The translations under genes and the position numbers were made by a program. DNA of 64,000 nt from Desulfoscipio sp. XC116 (GTDB lineage Bacteria > Bacillota > Desulfotomaculia > Desulfotomaculales > Desulfallaceae): positions 1,488,001 through 1,552,000 of the forward strand of contig NZ_CP156660.1 of NCBI RefSeq assembly GCF_039851975.1. The letters are read 5' to 3'. Positions 27,530 through 37,046 of the stretch are shown piece after piece. Position 1 is the first letter of the stretch. Every line of letters starts with the position of its first letter. The notes beneath the pieces are model-generated. The model saw only the letters and a program-made list of their open reading frames with translations, was not told the origin of the DNA and searched no databases.

Positions 27530-28144
27530 ATGGCATTGATGAATTTAAAACCGGCTTACGCCAAGGCAATGAAGGAATTTTCTCGAAATACGCCGGAAGT
27601 AATGGCTAATAATGCTTTAGTCGATTTTGATCAGTCCGGTTCTTTTTTTGTGGTACCGTTTTTAGGCGGCAAGTATCGCGTATACTATCCCGGAGGTAAT
27701 ATAGAATGCTGTGCCGGTGACGGGGAAGTAAAAATTGATTATAAGGTAGTATTGTTGCATTATCTTACTCATTGCAGTCCCCGGGACGTGGAGAACGCCA
27801 AAGTGTCCTTTAAGGAATTGCCCAGTGGTTCTATATATGTTGGCCCCTTTACCAACCGGGCCATTAAACCTCTGGTATCTATATTTGCCGGCAATATTGA
27901 AAAAATGCTGGAAGCGGCGGAAAGACTTGGCGGATGGAAGGACAGCATTGGCGATGTGTCTGTAACGGTGCCGGTGTTGCCCAAGATACCGATTACTTTT
28001 GTTATATGGGAAGGGGATGATGAGTTTCCGCCTACGGGTAATGTTTTGTTTGATACTTCAGCACCCAGTCATCTGGACACTGAAGATTATGCTTTGTTGC
28101 CGGGACTGGCTCTGTGGGAGATGAAAAGAGTCGCCCAAATTTAA
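27530..28144 (+). CDS. DUF3786 domain protein
   Basis: 204 residues of the DUF3786 family, found mostly in anaerobes with corrinoid- or Fe-S-dependent pathways; function unknown. Recognisable parts are a central LLHYLTHCSP and the late VIWEGDDEFPPTGNVLFD. GAGGAGG stands 11 bases before ATG 27530; a TTG at 27521 is too close to that site. It lies back-to-back with the DUF2229 unit across a 256-base gap and 18 bases before the Nudix gene. Confidence 0.8.
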   Translation: MALMNLKPAYAKAMKEFSRNTPEVMANNALVDFDQSGSFFVVPFLGGKYRVYYPGGNIECCAGDGEVKIDYKVVLLHYLTHCSPRDVENAKVSFKELPSGSIYVGPFTNRAIKPLVSIFAGNIEKMLEAAERLGGWKDSIGDVSVTVPVLPKIPITFVIWEGDDEFPPTGNVLFDTSAPSHLDTEDYALLPGLALWEMKRVAQI

Positions 28145-28162
28145 GTTATTTGGAGGGTTACC

Positions 28163-28693
28163 ATGTCTGAAAAAATAATTCATCAAGAAACAGTATTTAC
28201 CGGTAAAATTTTAACAGTGCGCAAGGATCGGGTGTATTTACCCGATGGCCGCACGGGTAACCGTGAAGTGGTCGGTTGCGCCGATGCGGTGGCTGTGGTG
28301 GCGTTAACAGGTGGGGATGAAGTGCTTATGGTTAAACAATATCGTCATCCTGTAGGCAAAGAGCTCTGGGAAATACCAGCCGGGAAAATAGAAGCGGATG
28401 AACATCCCCTGCAATGCGCTCAAAGAGAATTGGAGGAAGAAACGGGATATCGTGCTCAAAACTGGCAACGGGTATACTCTTTTTATACTTCACCCGGATT
28501 TTGCACGGAGCAGTTGCATTTATTTGTGGCCAGCGATTTGACTAAATATAACCAAAAGCTTGACCAGGACGAGTTTATCGAAGTTGAAAAAAAATCACTG
28601 CCAGTAGCTCTGGATATGGCTGTCAGTGGTGAAATTGTTGACGCTAAAACCATTATCGGGCTGTTGGCCGCCGACAGATACATAAATCAATAA
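28163..28693 (+). CDS. nudF: ADP-ribose pyrophosphatase (Nudix hydrolase)
   Basis: Hydrolyses ADP-ribose to AMP and ribose 5-phosphate. The Nudix box runs from GKIEADEHP to REEL-type residues (here RELEEETGY), and the upstream VKQYRHPVGKELWEIPAG and downstream SFYTSPGFCTE segments are typical of the ADP-ribose subgroup. 176 residues. GGAGGG lies before ATG 28163. Probably co-transcribed with DUF3786. Confidence 0.9.
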   Translation: MSEKIIHQETVFTGKILTVRKDRVYLPDGRTGNREVVGCADAVAVVALTGGDEVLMVKQYRHPVGKELWEIPAGKIEADEHPLQCAQRELEEETGYRAQNWQRVYSFYTSPGFCTEQLHLFVASDLTKYNQKLDQDEFIEVEKKSLPVALDMAVSGEIVDAKTIIGLLAADRYINQ

Positions 28694-28805
28694 TCAATAA
28701 ATCCATGTTATTTTCATCGGGTAAAATGCTTTGTCGGTTGCCGCTTGATTTGGCCTATGGTAGCTTCAAATGCTGCTGTAGGTCATTTTGCTCATTGGTA
28801 GTTTA

Positions 28806-29489
28806 TTACACATATTCCGGGACCGATTGTTTAAATTCACCTATTCCAACATAGTCGGTTAAAATAATTTTTTCATTACTGATATTGGCTATTACAGGTC
28901 CGCTGAGTGATTGCTCCGGGCCGGGATATAGTATTTGGTCTGCTATTCTTAAGTGACCGTTCTTAATTTGCAAAGCAATAATATAAGCTTGACGATTGCC
29001 GGATTTGCCGGCATGAGCGAAGCCGGAGCAAGTGCCCATTACTATTATATTACCCGCTGCTGACACCTTGGCCCCCGGGTGAATGTTGCCTACAACCGTT
29101 ACATGTCCGTTGTGGCTGATCATTTGTCCGGAACGCAAGGTATGTTTTACCAGTAAAGCGGCCTCACCGGGCATAGGATGATGAGCAGCCCGGGTATTAT
29201 TAACCGGTATTTCCGGTTTGCCTTGACCTTTACGCTGAAATGGCGGCCACTGGGTTTCCGGGTTGGGAATCAAACCGTAAGCCTTGCAGATAGACTCCAA
29301 CTCGTTTTTTTCCGCGGGAATAAGTGTTTTTTCATGGTATAGCGTAAACTTTGCACCGGAAAAAAAACCGCTGGAAGATTCCATTTTATTTTTTAAACCG
29401 GTTTTAATATCTTCAAAATCTCGACTTGGATCAAGTAAAATAATAAGACCATGTTTAGTTCCTTTTATATTAATTGCTTCCTTTGGCAA
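28806..29489 (-). CDS. minC: Septum site-determining protein MinC
   Basis: Inhibitor of FtsZ assembly that positions the division septum. The C-terminal beta-helix domain is clear: LRSGQMISHNGHVTVVGNIHPGAKV and AAGNIIVMG then GFAHAG are conserved. The N-terminal domain (residues 1-100) is more variable. 227 residues. The TTG start has an AAAGGAAG upstream but at long spacing. minD and minE are not next to it, unlike in many bacteria, and it faces the nudF gene convergently. Confidence 0.86.
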   Translation of the reverse strand: MPKEAINIKGTKHGLIILLDPSRDFEDIKTGLKNKMESSSGFFSGAKFTLYHEKTLIPAEKNELESICKAYGLIPNPETQWPPFQRKGQGKPEIPVNNTRAAHHPMPGEAALLVKHTLRSGQMISHNGHVTVVGNIHPGAKVSAAGNIIVMGTCSGFAHAGKSGNRQAYIIALQIKNGHLRIADQILYPGPEQSLSGPVIANISNEKIILTDYVGIGEFKQSVPEYV

Positions 29490-29787
29490 ATTACTCGCTT
29501 CCTTTCCAGGATTTGCATAAATAATTCGATAAATCTTTTTATATTCCTGCCTAAAGTTACATATTCAGTGTTAACTTAATAATTAAAAAGCAATAATGAT
29601 ATTCGGGAAGTTATGTAAGCGGAGTTTTATAAAAGTGTAATCAATTGTGACACAGTATAATAATCATAGTATATAGCTGCATTTAAGCAATATTTTATGT
29701 CTAAGTTGTCATCCGGTGCTGTACATACTTATAGTTAGTTGATAAAATATTTGCTAAAGTCAAAATATTTAAACGAGGTGATTGTCA

Positions 29788-31242
29788 GTGCTTTATCCGG
29801 AGAGCACAAATAGCATGCTGGACAATATTAAAGTTCAAGAAGGTTATTCAGCCGAAAAAATCCTTAATACAATTTTCGAGAATAGTAATGAAGGTTTGCT
29901 GGTGATTAGCGAAGATGGGGTTATTAAGCAAGTTAATCTTGCTTTGGCTGAAACTTTAAAAACATCTCCGGATAACTTGATAGGCCATAAGTTAGTTGAT
30001 GTATGTAAATATAATGGATTGCGCAGGTTGGTCAAGACATTACAGACCGGTGAGCCTGAGATAGGCAAAATATCCAGTGTGGAGGGGCGCAATTTTCTGG
30101 CGGATTACCTGCCCATTATTATAAATCAGCGGATACGGGGAGCACTGGTCAAACTTATTTTTTTAAATTCGGATCGGGAGTTGCCCAATGAAAGGGGTAT
30201 AACTAAAAAAAAGAAACCATTAAAGTCCAATGGCTTTAATGGGATGTATACGGTGGATAGTATTATTGGCAACAGTCCTCAAATGATAGATCTAAAGGAA
30301 ACAATATTAAAAGTCGCGCCGCGCAATTCAAATATTTTGATCACCGGTGAAAGCGGCACAGGAAAGGAGCTCTTTGCTCAGGCCGTTCATGCCGCCAGTT
30401 TGCGCAGGTCGGGTCCATTTATTAAGATCAACTGTGCGGCTATCCCTGATACTTTACTGGAATCTGAATTCTTTGGCTATGAAGATGGTGCTTTTACAGG
30501 CGGCAAAAAAGGCGGTCAGGTGGGTAAATTGGAACTAGCCAATGGCGGTACTGTATTTCTTGATGAAATAGGGGATTTATCCTTTGTGCTGCAGGCCAAA
30601 TTATTAAGGTTTATACAGGAAAAGGAGATACAGAAACTGGGTGGTGTGGAAGTGAAATTGTCCGATGTCAGGGTGGTGGTGGCTACCAATGTAAATTTGC
30701 ACCATATGGTTAAGTATAAAAAATTCCGGGAAGACTTATTTTATCGTTTAAATGTGGTTAATCTCCCCATCCCACCCTTGCGGGAAAGGAAAGAAGATAT
30801 CAAAAATTTAGTACTTCACTTTATTGAAAAGTATAATAAATTATTTGGATTAAAAGTCGTATGTTTATCGTCTCAGGTTGAGAATATATTTCAAAAATAT
30901 TCTTGGCCGGGTAATATTCGTGAATTGGAAAATACAATTGAACGAGCCTTTAATGTTTTAGAAGGTAAGACAATACGCAAAGAACATTTGCCTAATCATT
31001 TGATTAACATATTGGATGAAGAACCTTTAGAGCACAAAAGCTATGATCACGAACAAAAAGATGATCTTTCAATAAAACTGGCCCAGGGTCAGACCCTGGC
31101 TGACGTAATGAATCAGGCCGAAAAAATGGTGATTTTGCAAACGTTGATGAATAGTAAGGGTAATAAGGCCAAAGCAGCGCAGATGCTGGGTATATCCAGG
31201 CCGGGTTTATATAAAAAATTGATGAAATATAATTTAACGTAA
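29788..31242 (+). CDS. Sigma-54-dependent activator with PAS sensor domain
   Basis: 484-residue enhancer-binding protein. One PAS-like domain (about 20-110, LLVISEDGVIKQVN), an AAA+ domain with Walker A GESGTGKE from Gly187, the sigma-54 contact loop GAFTGG (Ala of GAFTGA replaced by Gly), GGTVFLDEIGDL Walker B, and a C-terminal Fis-type helix-turn-helix (KAKAAQMLGISRPGLYKKL). No receiver domain, so it probably senses a small molecule through PAS. GTG 29788 has CGAGGTG at good spacing; TTG 29782 is too close. Genes downstream of it include two with sigma-54 promoter matches, so they are likely targets. Confidence 0.9.
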   Translation: MLYPESTNSMLDNIKVQEGYSAEKILNTIFENSNEGLLVISEDGVIKQVNLALAETLKTSPDNLIGHKLVDVCKYNGLRRLVKTLQTGEPEIGKISSVEGRNFLADYLPIIINQRIRGALVKLIFLNSDRELPNERGITKKKKPLKSNGFNGMYTVDSIIGNSPQMIDLKETILKVAPRNSNILITGESGTGKELFAQAVHAASLRRSGPFIKINCAAIPDTLLESEFFGYEDGAFTGGKKGGQVGKLELANGGTVFLDEIGDLSFVLQAKLLRFIQEKEIQKLGGVEVKLSDVRVVVATNVNLHHMVKYKKFREDLFYRLNVVNLPIPPLRERKEDIKNLVLHFIEKYNKLFGLKVVCLSSQVENIFQKYSWPGNIRELENTIERAFNVLEGKTIRKEHLPNHLINILDEEPLEHKSYDHEQKDDLSIKLAQGQTLADVMNQAEKMVILQTLMNSKGNKAKAAQMLGISRPGLYKKLMKYNLT

Positions 31243-31285
31243 ACGTCGGTAATAAAATTCAGTTCTTATTGCTGCTGTAATAGCC

Positions 31286-31320
31286 AGAAAAGCTGTGCCC
31301 TTGCTCAGCTTTTCTTTTTT
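31286..31320 (+). terminator. Intrinsic terminator after the sigma-54 activator
   Basis: Arms AGAAAAGCT (31286-31294) and AGCTTTTCT (31307-31315), followed by a T run. Confidence 0.87.
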
Positions 31321-31526
31321 ATTGTTAACAACCCGGTAATAATTGCGTAAAAGGTGGTTTACAACATATCTTTATAAATAGTGTTAATTTAAAGGCAAAA
31401 TGCCGTTGGGGCCGGTAAAAATGCTTTTCGGTTATGATATTTAACCATTGAGGGTGTGATGTTTCCCAGTTGCCTGAATTTTGCGAATTCATAAAATTCA
31501 AACAAATGGCATGAGGAGGCGTTATT

Positions 31527-32666
31527 ATGGATTTTAGCTTAACCCGGGATCAAAAAATGATCAGGGATGTGGTATATGAGTTTGCTCAGCAGGAAATAGC
31601 CCCCAAAGCAGCGAATATTGATAAAAGCGGTCAGTTTCCTGTGGATATCGTTCAAAAATTAGCCGAAATGGATCTTATGGGCCTGCCGTTCCCTGAACAA
31701 TACGGTGGGGCTGGTGCCGACTATATTAGTTATTGTCTTGCCCTGGAGGAAATCACCAGAGCGTGCGCGTCGACAGGGTTGACTTATGAGGCTCATATCT
31801 CTCTTGGTTGTGCGCCCATATATTTATTTGGCAGTGAAGAGCAAAAAAGGAAATACTTAAGCATGTTGTGCAGCGGGGAAAGCATAGGGTCATTCGGGCT
31901 TACCGAGCCCGAGGCCGGAACGGATGCCGGCGGTACTAAAACAACTGCGACGCTGAATGGTGATGAATGGGTGATTAATGGCAGTAAATGCTTTATTACC
32001 AATGCCGGCTACGCCAAATTTGTTACAATAACGGCGGTGACTGATAAAAGCAAAGGTAAGCGGGGAATTAGTGCTATAATAGTCCCCACTGATACACCCG
32101 GTTTCACTGTCAGAGCCGGTTATGAAAAGATGGGACTGCATGGGTCTAATACTACCGAATTATTTTTTGATGATGTGCGCGTGCCCAAAGAGAATTTGGT
32201 GGGTAAAGAGAATGGTGGTTTTAAGCAGTTTCTCCAGGTATTAGATGGAGGGCGTATTGCCATTGGCGCAATGGCTGTGGGAATCACCCAGGCTTGCCTG
32301 GATGCATCCCTAAAATATGCTCGGGAAAGGGTACAGTTTGGTCAGAGTATTTCAAAATTTCAAGCAATTCAGTTTAAATTAGCCGATATAGCGGCCAGTG
32401 TTGAGGTGGCACGGCTAACATGCTTGAAGGCGGCCTGGCTTAAGGATAATGGCCTTCCCTGTTCAAAAGAGGCGGCCATAGCCAAACTTTATGCATCGGA
32501 GGCGGCCACCAAAGCTGCTTTAGAGGCCATTCAAATTCATGGTGGTTATGGTTATATGAAGGAGTTCCCCGTGGAGAGGTATTTAAGAGATGCTAAACTA
32601 CTCGAAATTGGTGAAGGCACTTCTGAAGTGCAGCGTATGGTTATAGCCCGGTTGCTGGGTTGTTGA
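31527..32666 (+). CDS. Acyl-CoA dehydrogenase (short/branched chain)
   Basis: FAD enzyme that introduces the alpha,beta double bond into an acyl-CoA and reduces ETF. 379 residues. FGLTEPEAGTDAGGTKTTA binds flavin, IQIHGGYGY is the CoA/FAD signature, and the expected base lies in [11 protein letters not shown], where most short-chain enzymes have EIYEGTSE. Chain specificity cannot be read from sequence; butyryl-, isobutyryl- or 2-methylbutyryl-CoA are options. GAGGAGG precedes ATG 31527. It sits alone between terminator-like hairpins, about 40% to 50% similar by eye to the second dehydrogenase at 37.2 kb. Confidence 0.9.
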   Translation: MDFSLTRDQKMIRDVVYEFAQQEIAPKAANIDKSGQFPVDIVQKLAEMDLMGLPFPEQYGGAGADYISYCLALEEITRACASTGLTYEAHISLGCAPIYLFGSEEQKRKYLSMLCSGESIGSFGLTEPEAGTDAGGTKTTATLNGDEWVINGSKCFITNAGYAKFVTITAVTDKSKGKRGISAIIVPTDTPGFTVRAGYEKMGLHGSNTTELFFDDVRVPKENLVGKENGGFKQFLQVLDGGRIAIGAMAVGITQACLDASLKYARERVQFGQSISKFQAIQFKLADIAASVEVARLTCLKAAWLKDNGLPCSKEAAIAKLYASEAATKAALEAIQIHGGYGYMKEFPVERYLRDAKLLEIGEGTSEVQRMVIARLLGC

Positions 32667-33004
32667 ATTTTTACACATTCTCTTTATTAAATAAATTATG
32701 TAATATTTGAGGCTTATTCATATAGCATTTATCATTTACAGCAACACAAAAGCGCGGGGCTTCTGTGTTGCTCTCTATCTTCAACTTATTTTTGATATGT
32801 ACGGTGGAAAAAATGAGGATATATTAAAAGCTTGGTATATATTTATTTAAGTTTAAGTAAAAACGAGCGGGGGGGGGATTGTAATGATTGCATAATTCAG
32901 AATATTAAAAAGTGACAGAAAACTTGTGCGTTGTCTAGCGGCTTATCAATTTACTATATAACTAATTTTGAAGGTATAATTTTTATAAAGGGAGGCTTTT
33001 CTGA
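32667..33004. other. Intergenic region before acyl-CoA synthetase 1
   Basis: No gene seen. It contains a strong hairpin at 32740-32772 (arms AGCAACACA and TGTGTTGCT), probably the end of the dehydrogenase transcript although no T run follows, and an uninterrupted run of nine G at 32869-32877. No convincing promoter was identified. Confidence 0.5.
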
Positions 33005-34684
33005 ATGAATGCACCCCAGTTTGAAATTGGTAAAGTTACCATCGGGCAGCTGGTCGATTTAATGGCTGCTGAACTTGGTGATAATCTTGCCCTGGTATAT
33101 CATGAACGGGGTATTCGATATAATTATCGGGAGTTCAGGGATATTTGCAATCAGGTTGCCAAAGGGTTTATGGCCATGGGCATACAAAAAGGGGAGAATG
33201 TTTCAATTTGGGCTAATAATGTATGTGAATGGGTGCTTGCTCAATTTGGCAGTGCCAAAATGGGCGCCGTTTTAGTTACGGTTAATACCAATTATCGCTC
33301 TTTTGAATTGGAATATCTATTAAAACAATCCGATTCAACCACTGTTATACTTGTGCATGGAGTTAGACAACAAAATGAGTATGTAAACATCATGTATGAA
33401 TTATGTCCCGAGTTGAAACAATGCGCGCCTGGACAGTTAAACAGTGCCCGGTTGCCCAAGTTGAAAAATGTTATTTATATCGGAGATAATAAAATGCCCG
33501 GTATGTATAATTGGTCCGACCTTTATGAATTGGGCAGGCAAGTTACCGATGAAGAGCTTAAAGCCCGGGAGTCTTCGCTGCATCCGGATGATGTAATTAA
33601 CATGCAATATACCTCGGGCACCACCGGCTTTCCCAAGGGGGTTATGCTTACCCACACAAATATCTCCGGCAACGCTTTCAGTATGGCGGAATGTATGAAG
33701 CTTACCCCGGATGATTGCTTGTGTATTCCGGTGCCCTTATTTCATTGTTTTGGTTGTGTAATAGGCACCATGTGTTGTGTGGTTACCGGTGGCGCTATGG
33801 CCCCGGTGGAGTCATTTAATGCTAAAAAAGTATTGGAAACTGTTGAGGTAAACAGGTGCACGGCAGTGCACGGTGTACCCACCATGTTCATAGCCGAATT
33901 GGAAGAGATGGAAAAGAATAAGTACGACACATCCTCCCTGCGTACCGGTGCTATGGCCGGCGCCCCCTGTCCCATTGAAGTTATGAAGTCCGTGGTAAAT
34001 AAAATGGGAGCCAGTGAAATATGCATTACCTACGGACAAACCGAAGCATCTCCCGGTATTACCAATACTAGAACTACTGACCCCATTGAACTGCGGGTTA
34101 GTACGGTGGGTAGGGCGCTGCCCAATGTGGAAGTCAAGATTGTCAACCCGGAAACCGGCGAAGAAGTGCCGCATGGGGTACAAGGTGAACTTTGTACCAG
34201 GGGTTACCACGTTATGAAAGGGTATTATAATATGCCCGAGGCCACCGCTCAGGCTGTGGATATTGAAGGATGGCTGCATACCGGTGACCTGGCGGTCATG
34301 GACGAAAACAGTTACTGCAAAATAACGGGCAGATTAAAAGACATGATTATTCGTGGCGGCGAAAATATTTACCCGCGAGAAATAGAAGAATTTTTATACA
34401 CTAATCCTAAGATTAAGGATATTCAGGTAGTAGGGGTGCCAAGCCGGAAGTATGGTGAAGAGGTGGTGGCGTTTATCCAGCTGAAGCCGGGTGAAACAGC
34501 AGATGAAGCGGAAATAAAGCAATTTTGCGGCGGCAAAATTGCTCGTCATAAAATACCTGCGTTTATTATATTTATAGATGAATATCCCACTACGGCCAGC
34601 GGTAAGATCCAAAAATACAAATTAAGAGAAACGGCAACCGGTATATTGGGCAGGGAAGAGGATGCGAATATAGAAACCGCATAA
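33005..34684 (+). CDS. Acyl-CoA synthetase 1 (AMP-binding, fatty-acid type)
   Basis: ATP-dependent ligase that makes acyl-adenylate and then acyl-CoA. 559 residues. Core motifs: YTSGTTGFPKGVMLTH (P-loop), TYGQTEASPG, the hinge and GWLHTGDLAVMD, RLKDMIIRGGENIYP, and the catalytic lysine in PTTASGKIQK. The last matches PX4GK, the site modified by AcuA/Pat acetyltransferases. GGGAGG precedes ATG 33005. The substrate is not certain; it belongs to the FadD-like branch for medium or branched acids. Confidence 0.9.
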   Translation: MNAPQFEIGKVTIGQLVDLMAAELGDNLALVYHERGIRYNYREFRDICNQVAKGFMAMGIQKGENVSIWANNVCEWVLAQFGSAKMGAVLVTVNTNYRSFELEYLLKQSDSTTVILVHGVRQQNEYVNIMYELCPELKQCAPGQLNSARLPKLKNVIYIGDNKMPGMYNWSDLYELGRQVTDEELKARESSLHPDDVINMQYTSGTTGFPKGVMLTHTNISGNAFSMAECMKLTPDDCLCIPVPLFHCFGCVIGTMCCVVTGGAMAPVESFNAKKVLETVEVNRCTAVHGVPTMFIAELEEMEKNKYDTSSLRTGAMAGAPCPIEVMKSVVNKMGASEICITYGQTEASPGITNTRTTDPIELRVSTVGRALPNVEVKIVNPETGEEVPHGVQGELCTRGYHVMKGYYNMPEATAQAVDIEGWLHTGDLAVMDENSYCKITGRLKDMIIRGGENIYPREIEEFLYTNPKIKDIQVVGVPSRKYGEEVVAFIQLKPGETADEAEIKQFCGGKIARHKIPAFIIFIDEYPTTASGKIQKYKLRETATGILGREEDANIETA

Positions 34685-35024
34685 ACAGACCTGCTCATCG
34701 GGTTATTAGTGTGTGTATTAAAAACATATTAACCGGTGTTTACACAAAGCGATAAACAAACATTATTTGCAATGCGCCTTGATGTTTATTGCATGATTAA
34801 TCAGTGTCTTTATTCGTTGACGGATGCTTTTCTCAAAGGATGATCAATATCAGCTGTTAACCTTTTGTTGAAGGCCTTTAAGGATTAAATATAAGCCGTT
34901 AAGGTTATTTGTCAGAAAAGTGGCTAATTTTTTGCAATAGACAATAGTAGGAAAAGTGCGAGAACGGCATGGCATTTTTCCTGGCAACAACAAGCATAGT
35001 ATTATAGCAAAGAAGGGGGATTTT
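34685..35024. other. Intergenic region with sigma-54 promoter before acyl-CoA synthetase 2
   Basis: No gene seen. AT-rich, with the -24/-12 match at 34921-34936. About 100-250 bases upstream of it several short inverted stretches could be activator-binding sites, but none is clear enough to call. Confidence 0.45.
34921..34936 (+). promoter_or_regulatory. Sigma-54 (-24/-12) promoter of acyl-CoA synthetase 2
   Basis: TGGCTAATTTTTTGCA matches TGGCAC-N5-TTGCA with GG and GC 12 bases apart and a T-rich spacer. It lies about 88 bases before the ATG at 35025. Confidence 0.7.
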
Positions 35025-36662
35025 ATGAGTCAGACACATAATATGGTTGACTACGAAAAAACATACGCTGAATTTAAGTGGGAAGTGCCGGAATACTATA
35101 ACTTCGCCAGGGACGTGCTGGATAAGTGGGCCGAAGATCCGGAAAAATTGGCCATCTGGTGGGTGGATGATAATGATAACGAGGTAAAGAAAACTTTTGC
35201 GGAGCTGTGCCGGAGATCCAGGCAATTGTGTAATGTTCTTGCCGGGCAGGGTGTTAAAAAGGATGATGTTGTCGTAGTAATAATGCCCAGGTTGCTTGAG
35301 TGGTGGGAAATAAACATTGCTTGTTTACGGATGGGTGCTGTTATTAGTCCCGGTACCACTCAATTAACCCCCAAAGATTTAAAATACCGTTTTGATTCCG
35401 CTGAAGCTGTCTGCGTAATTACTGATACCGATAATGCGCCGAAAGTTGACGAAGTGCGCAGTGATTGCCCTACTGTGAAGAGTTTTATTTTAGTCGGTGG
35501 TAAAAAAGAGGGCTGGACTAATTATGAAGACACTGTAAGCAGTGCTGTTGACCAATTTGAAACAGCTAACACCAAAAGTGATGATAACGCCATTTTATAC
35601 TTTACTTCTGGAACCACCGGGTATCCTAAAATGACTGTGCATACCCATACCAGTTATCCAATGGGCCATATGGTAACGGGAAAATACTGGATGGACTTAA
35701 CACCAAATGATTTGCATTGGAACTTGTCCGACACGGGTTGGGCCAAGGCAGCCTGGAGTAGTGTATTTGGCCCCTGGAACTGTGGTGCGGCGTTATTCGT
35801 ACACCATTCCTCAAGGTTTGATGTTAAAAAGACTCTTGCCAATCTGGAAAAATACCCTGTTACTACATTGTGTGGCCCGCCCACGGCTTATCGCATGTTT
35901 GTTTTGGAGGACCTTTCCAAATATAATTTTAAAACATTACGCCATGCGTTTGCGGCCGGGGAGCCGTTAAACCCGGAAATTATTGATACCTGGGAAAAAT
36001 ACACTGGTTTACAAATCAGGGACGGTTATGGACAAACTGAAAGCGTATGTTTATCTGCCTCTTTCCTTTGCCTTGAAGTGCGGCCGGGTTCAATGGGTAA
36101 GCCAATGCCCGGGTTTGTGGTAGAGGTTATTGATGATGAAGGAAATATTCTTCCTCGAGGTAAAGAAGGGGATCTGGCCGTCAAAGTGAAACCGGTAAGG
36201 CCGGTGGGCTTGTTTAAGGAATATTGGAGAAGCCCGGATAAAACTGCCGCATCTCACCGGGGAGACTGGTATACAACGGGTGACCGTGCTATTAAGGATG
36301 AAGATGGTTACCTGTGGTTTGTCGGCCGATCAGATGATGTTATCCTTGCTTCCGGTTACCGGATTGGCCCCTTTGAAGTGGAAAGCGCCCTCCTTGAACA
36401 CCCTGCGGTTGCTGAGTCGGCGGTGGTATCCAGTCCTGACGAAGTACGCGGTGAAGTGGTTAAAGCGTTTGTAATTTTGGTTCCCGGGTATGTCGGTTCG
36501 AAGGAACTGGTTAAAGAATTGCAAGATTATGTTAAGAAAGTAACCGCTCCTTATAAATATCCGCGGAAGATTGAGTTTGTGGACAGCCTGCCCAAGACCA
36601 TCAGCGGTAAAATCAGGCGTATTGAATTGCGTGAAAAAGAATGGGCTACAATTAAAAAATAA
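35025..36662 (+). CDS. Acyl-CoA synthetase 2 (medium-chain/short-chain, AcsA-related)
   Basis: 545 residues of the medium-chain acyl-CoA synthetase group, closer to acetyl-CoA synthetase than synthetase 1 is. YFTSGTTGYPKM, GYGQTES, GDWYTTGDRAIKDEDGY, GRSDDVILASGYRIGP and the catalytic lysine in PKTISGKIRR are seen. This group often activates butyrate, isobutyrate or benzoate. AAGGGGGA precedes ATG 35025; an upstream in-frame ATG at 34956 would overlap the promoter region and is rejected. The PX4GK motif makes it a candidate target of AcuA. A terminator follows. Confidence 0.9.
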   Translation: MSQTHNMVDYEKTYAEFKWEVPEYYNFARDVLDKWAEDPEKLAIWWVDDNDNEVKKTFAELCRRSRQLCNVLAGQGVKKDDVVVVIMPRLLEWWEINIACLRMGAVISPGTTQLTPKDLKYRFDSAEAVCVITDTDNAPKVDEVRSDCPTVKSFILVGGKKEGWTNYEDTVSSAVDQFETANTKSDDNAILYFTSGTTGYPKMTVHTHTSYPMGHMVTGKYWMDLTPNDLHWNLSDTGWAKAAWSSVFGPWNCGAALFVHHSSRFDVKKTLANLEKYPVTTLCGPPTAYRMFVLEDLSKYNFKTLRHAFAAGEPLNPEIIDTWEKYTGLQIRDGYGQTESVCLSASFLCLEVRPGSMGKPMPGFVVEVIDDEGNILPRGKEGDLAVKVKPVRPVGLFKEYWRSPDKTAASHRGDWYTTGDRAIKDEDGYLWFVGRSDDVILASGYRIGPFEVESALLEHPAVAESAVVSSPDEVRGEVVKAFVILVPGYVGSKELVKELQDYVKKVTAPYKYPRKIEFVDSLPKTISGKIRRIELREKEWATIKK

Positions 36663-36676
36663 AATATGGCATTGAG

Positions 36677-36702
36677 GACGGGTTAATAGCCCGTCTTTTT
36701 TT
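36677..36702 (+). terminator. Intrinsic terminator after acyl-CoA synthetase 2
   Basis: GACGGG and CCCGTC arms, 7-base loop, then seven T residues. Confidence 0.9.
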
Positions 36703-36766
36703 ATCTCAAAGAGTAGAAAATAAAAAAACTATTGACGATTTTTCAAATTTGACATAACTTATTATT

Positions 36767-36796
36767 AAGTACTGACTGAATGTTCAGTCAGTACTT
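36767..36796. promoter_or_regulatory. Palindromic operator, TetR-family-like
   Basis: Two perfect 14-base arms (AAGTACTGACTGAA and its complement) separated by two bases. The core TGACTGAATGTTCAGTCA resembles operators of TetR-family fatty-acid regulators. A TTGACA hexamer lies about 13 bases upstream. No T run follows, so it is not a terminator. The direct repeat GATGATGGTATTGA (twice, about 36799-36831) follows it. No regulator gene is adjacent. Confidence 0.55.
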
Positions 36797-37046
36797 TGGA
36801 TGATGGTATTGATTGATGATGGTATTGAATAATGAAAGAGGTGGTAGTCGGGAAGCTTTGTCTATGTGTGTTGACATATAAAGAAACGTGGATAATTATT
36901 AGACCATGATTTTACGGATTGCGGGTTTGGCTAAACGCTGTTATGTGTTTTCCTTAATTGAATGGTTAGAACCACTGGCGTTATAGGTTTCCGTATTTTC
37001 CGCACTATTCTGCGAAGTAATTAATTGTGGCTGGCTGATATCTAGC

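Noticed and set aside
34956-35024. Longer start for acyl-CoA synthetase 2 at ATG 34956
   Set aside because: It would start about 20 bases after the -12 element, has no ribosome binding site, and adds residues not seen in the family; AAGGGGGA precedes ATG 35025.
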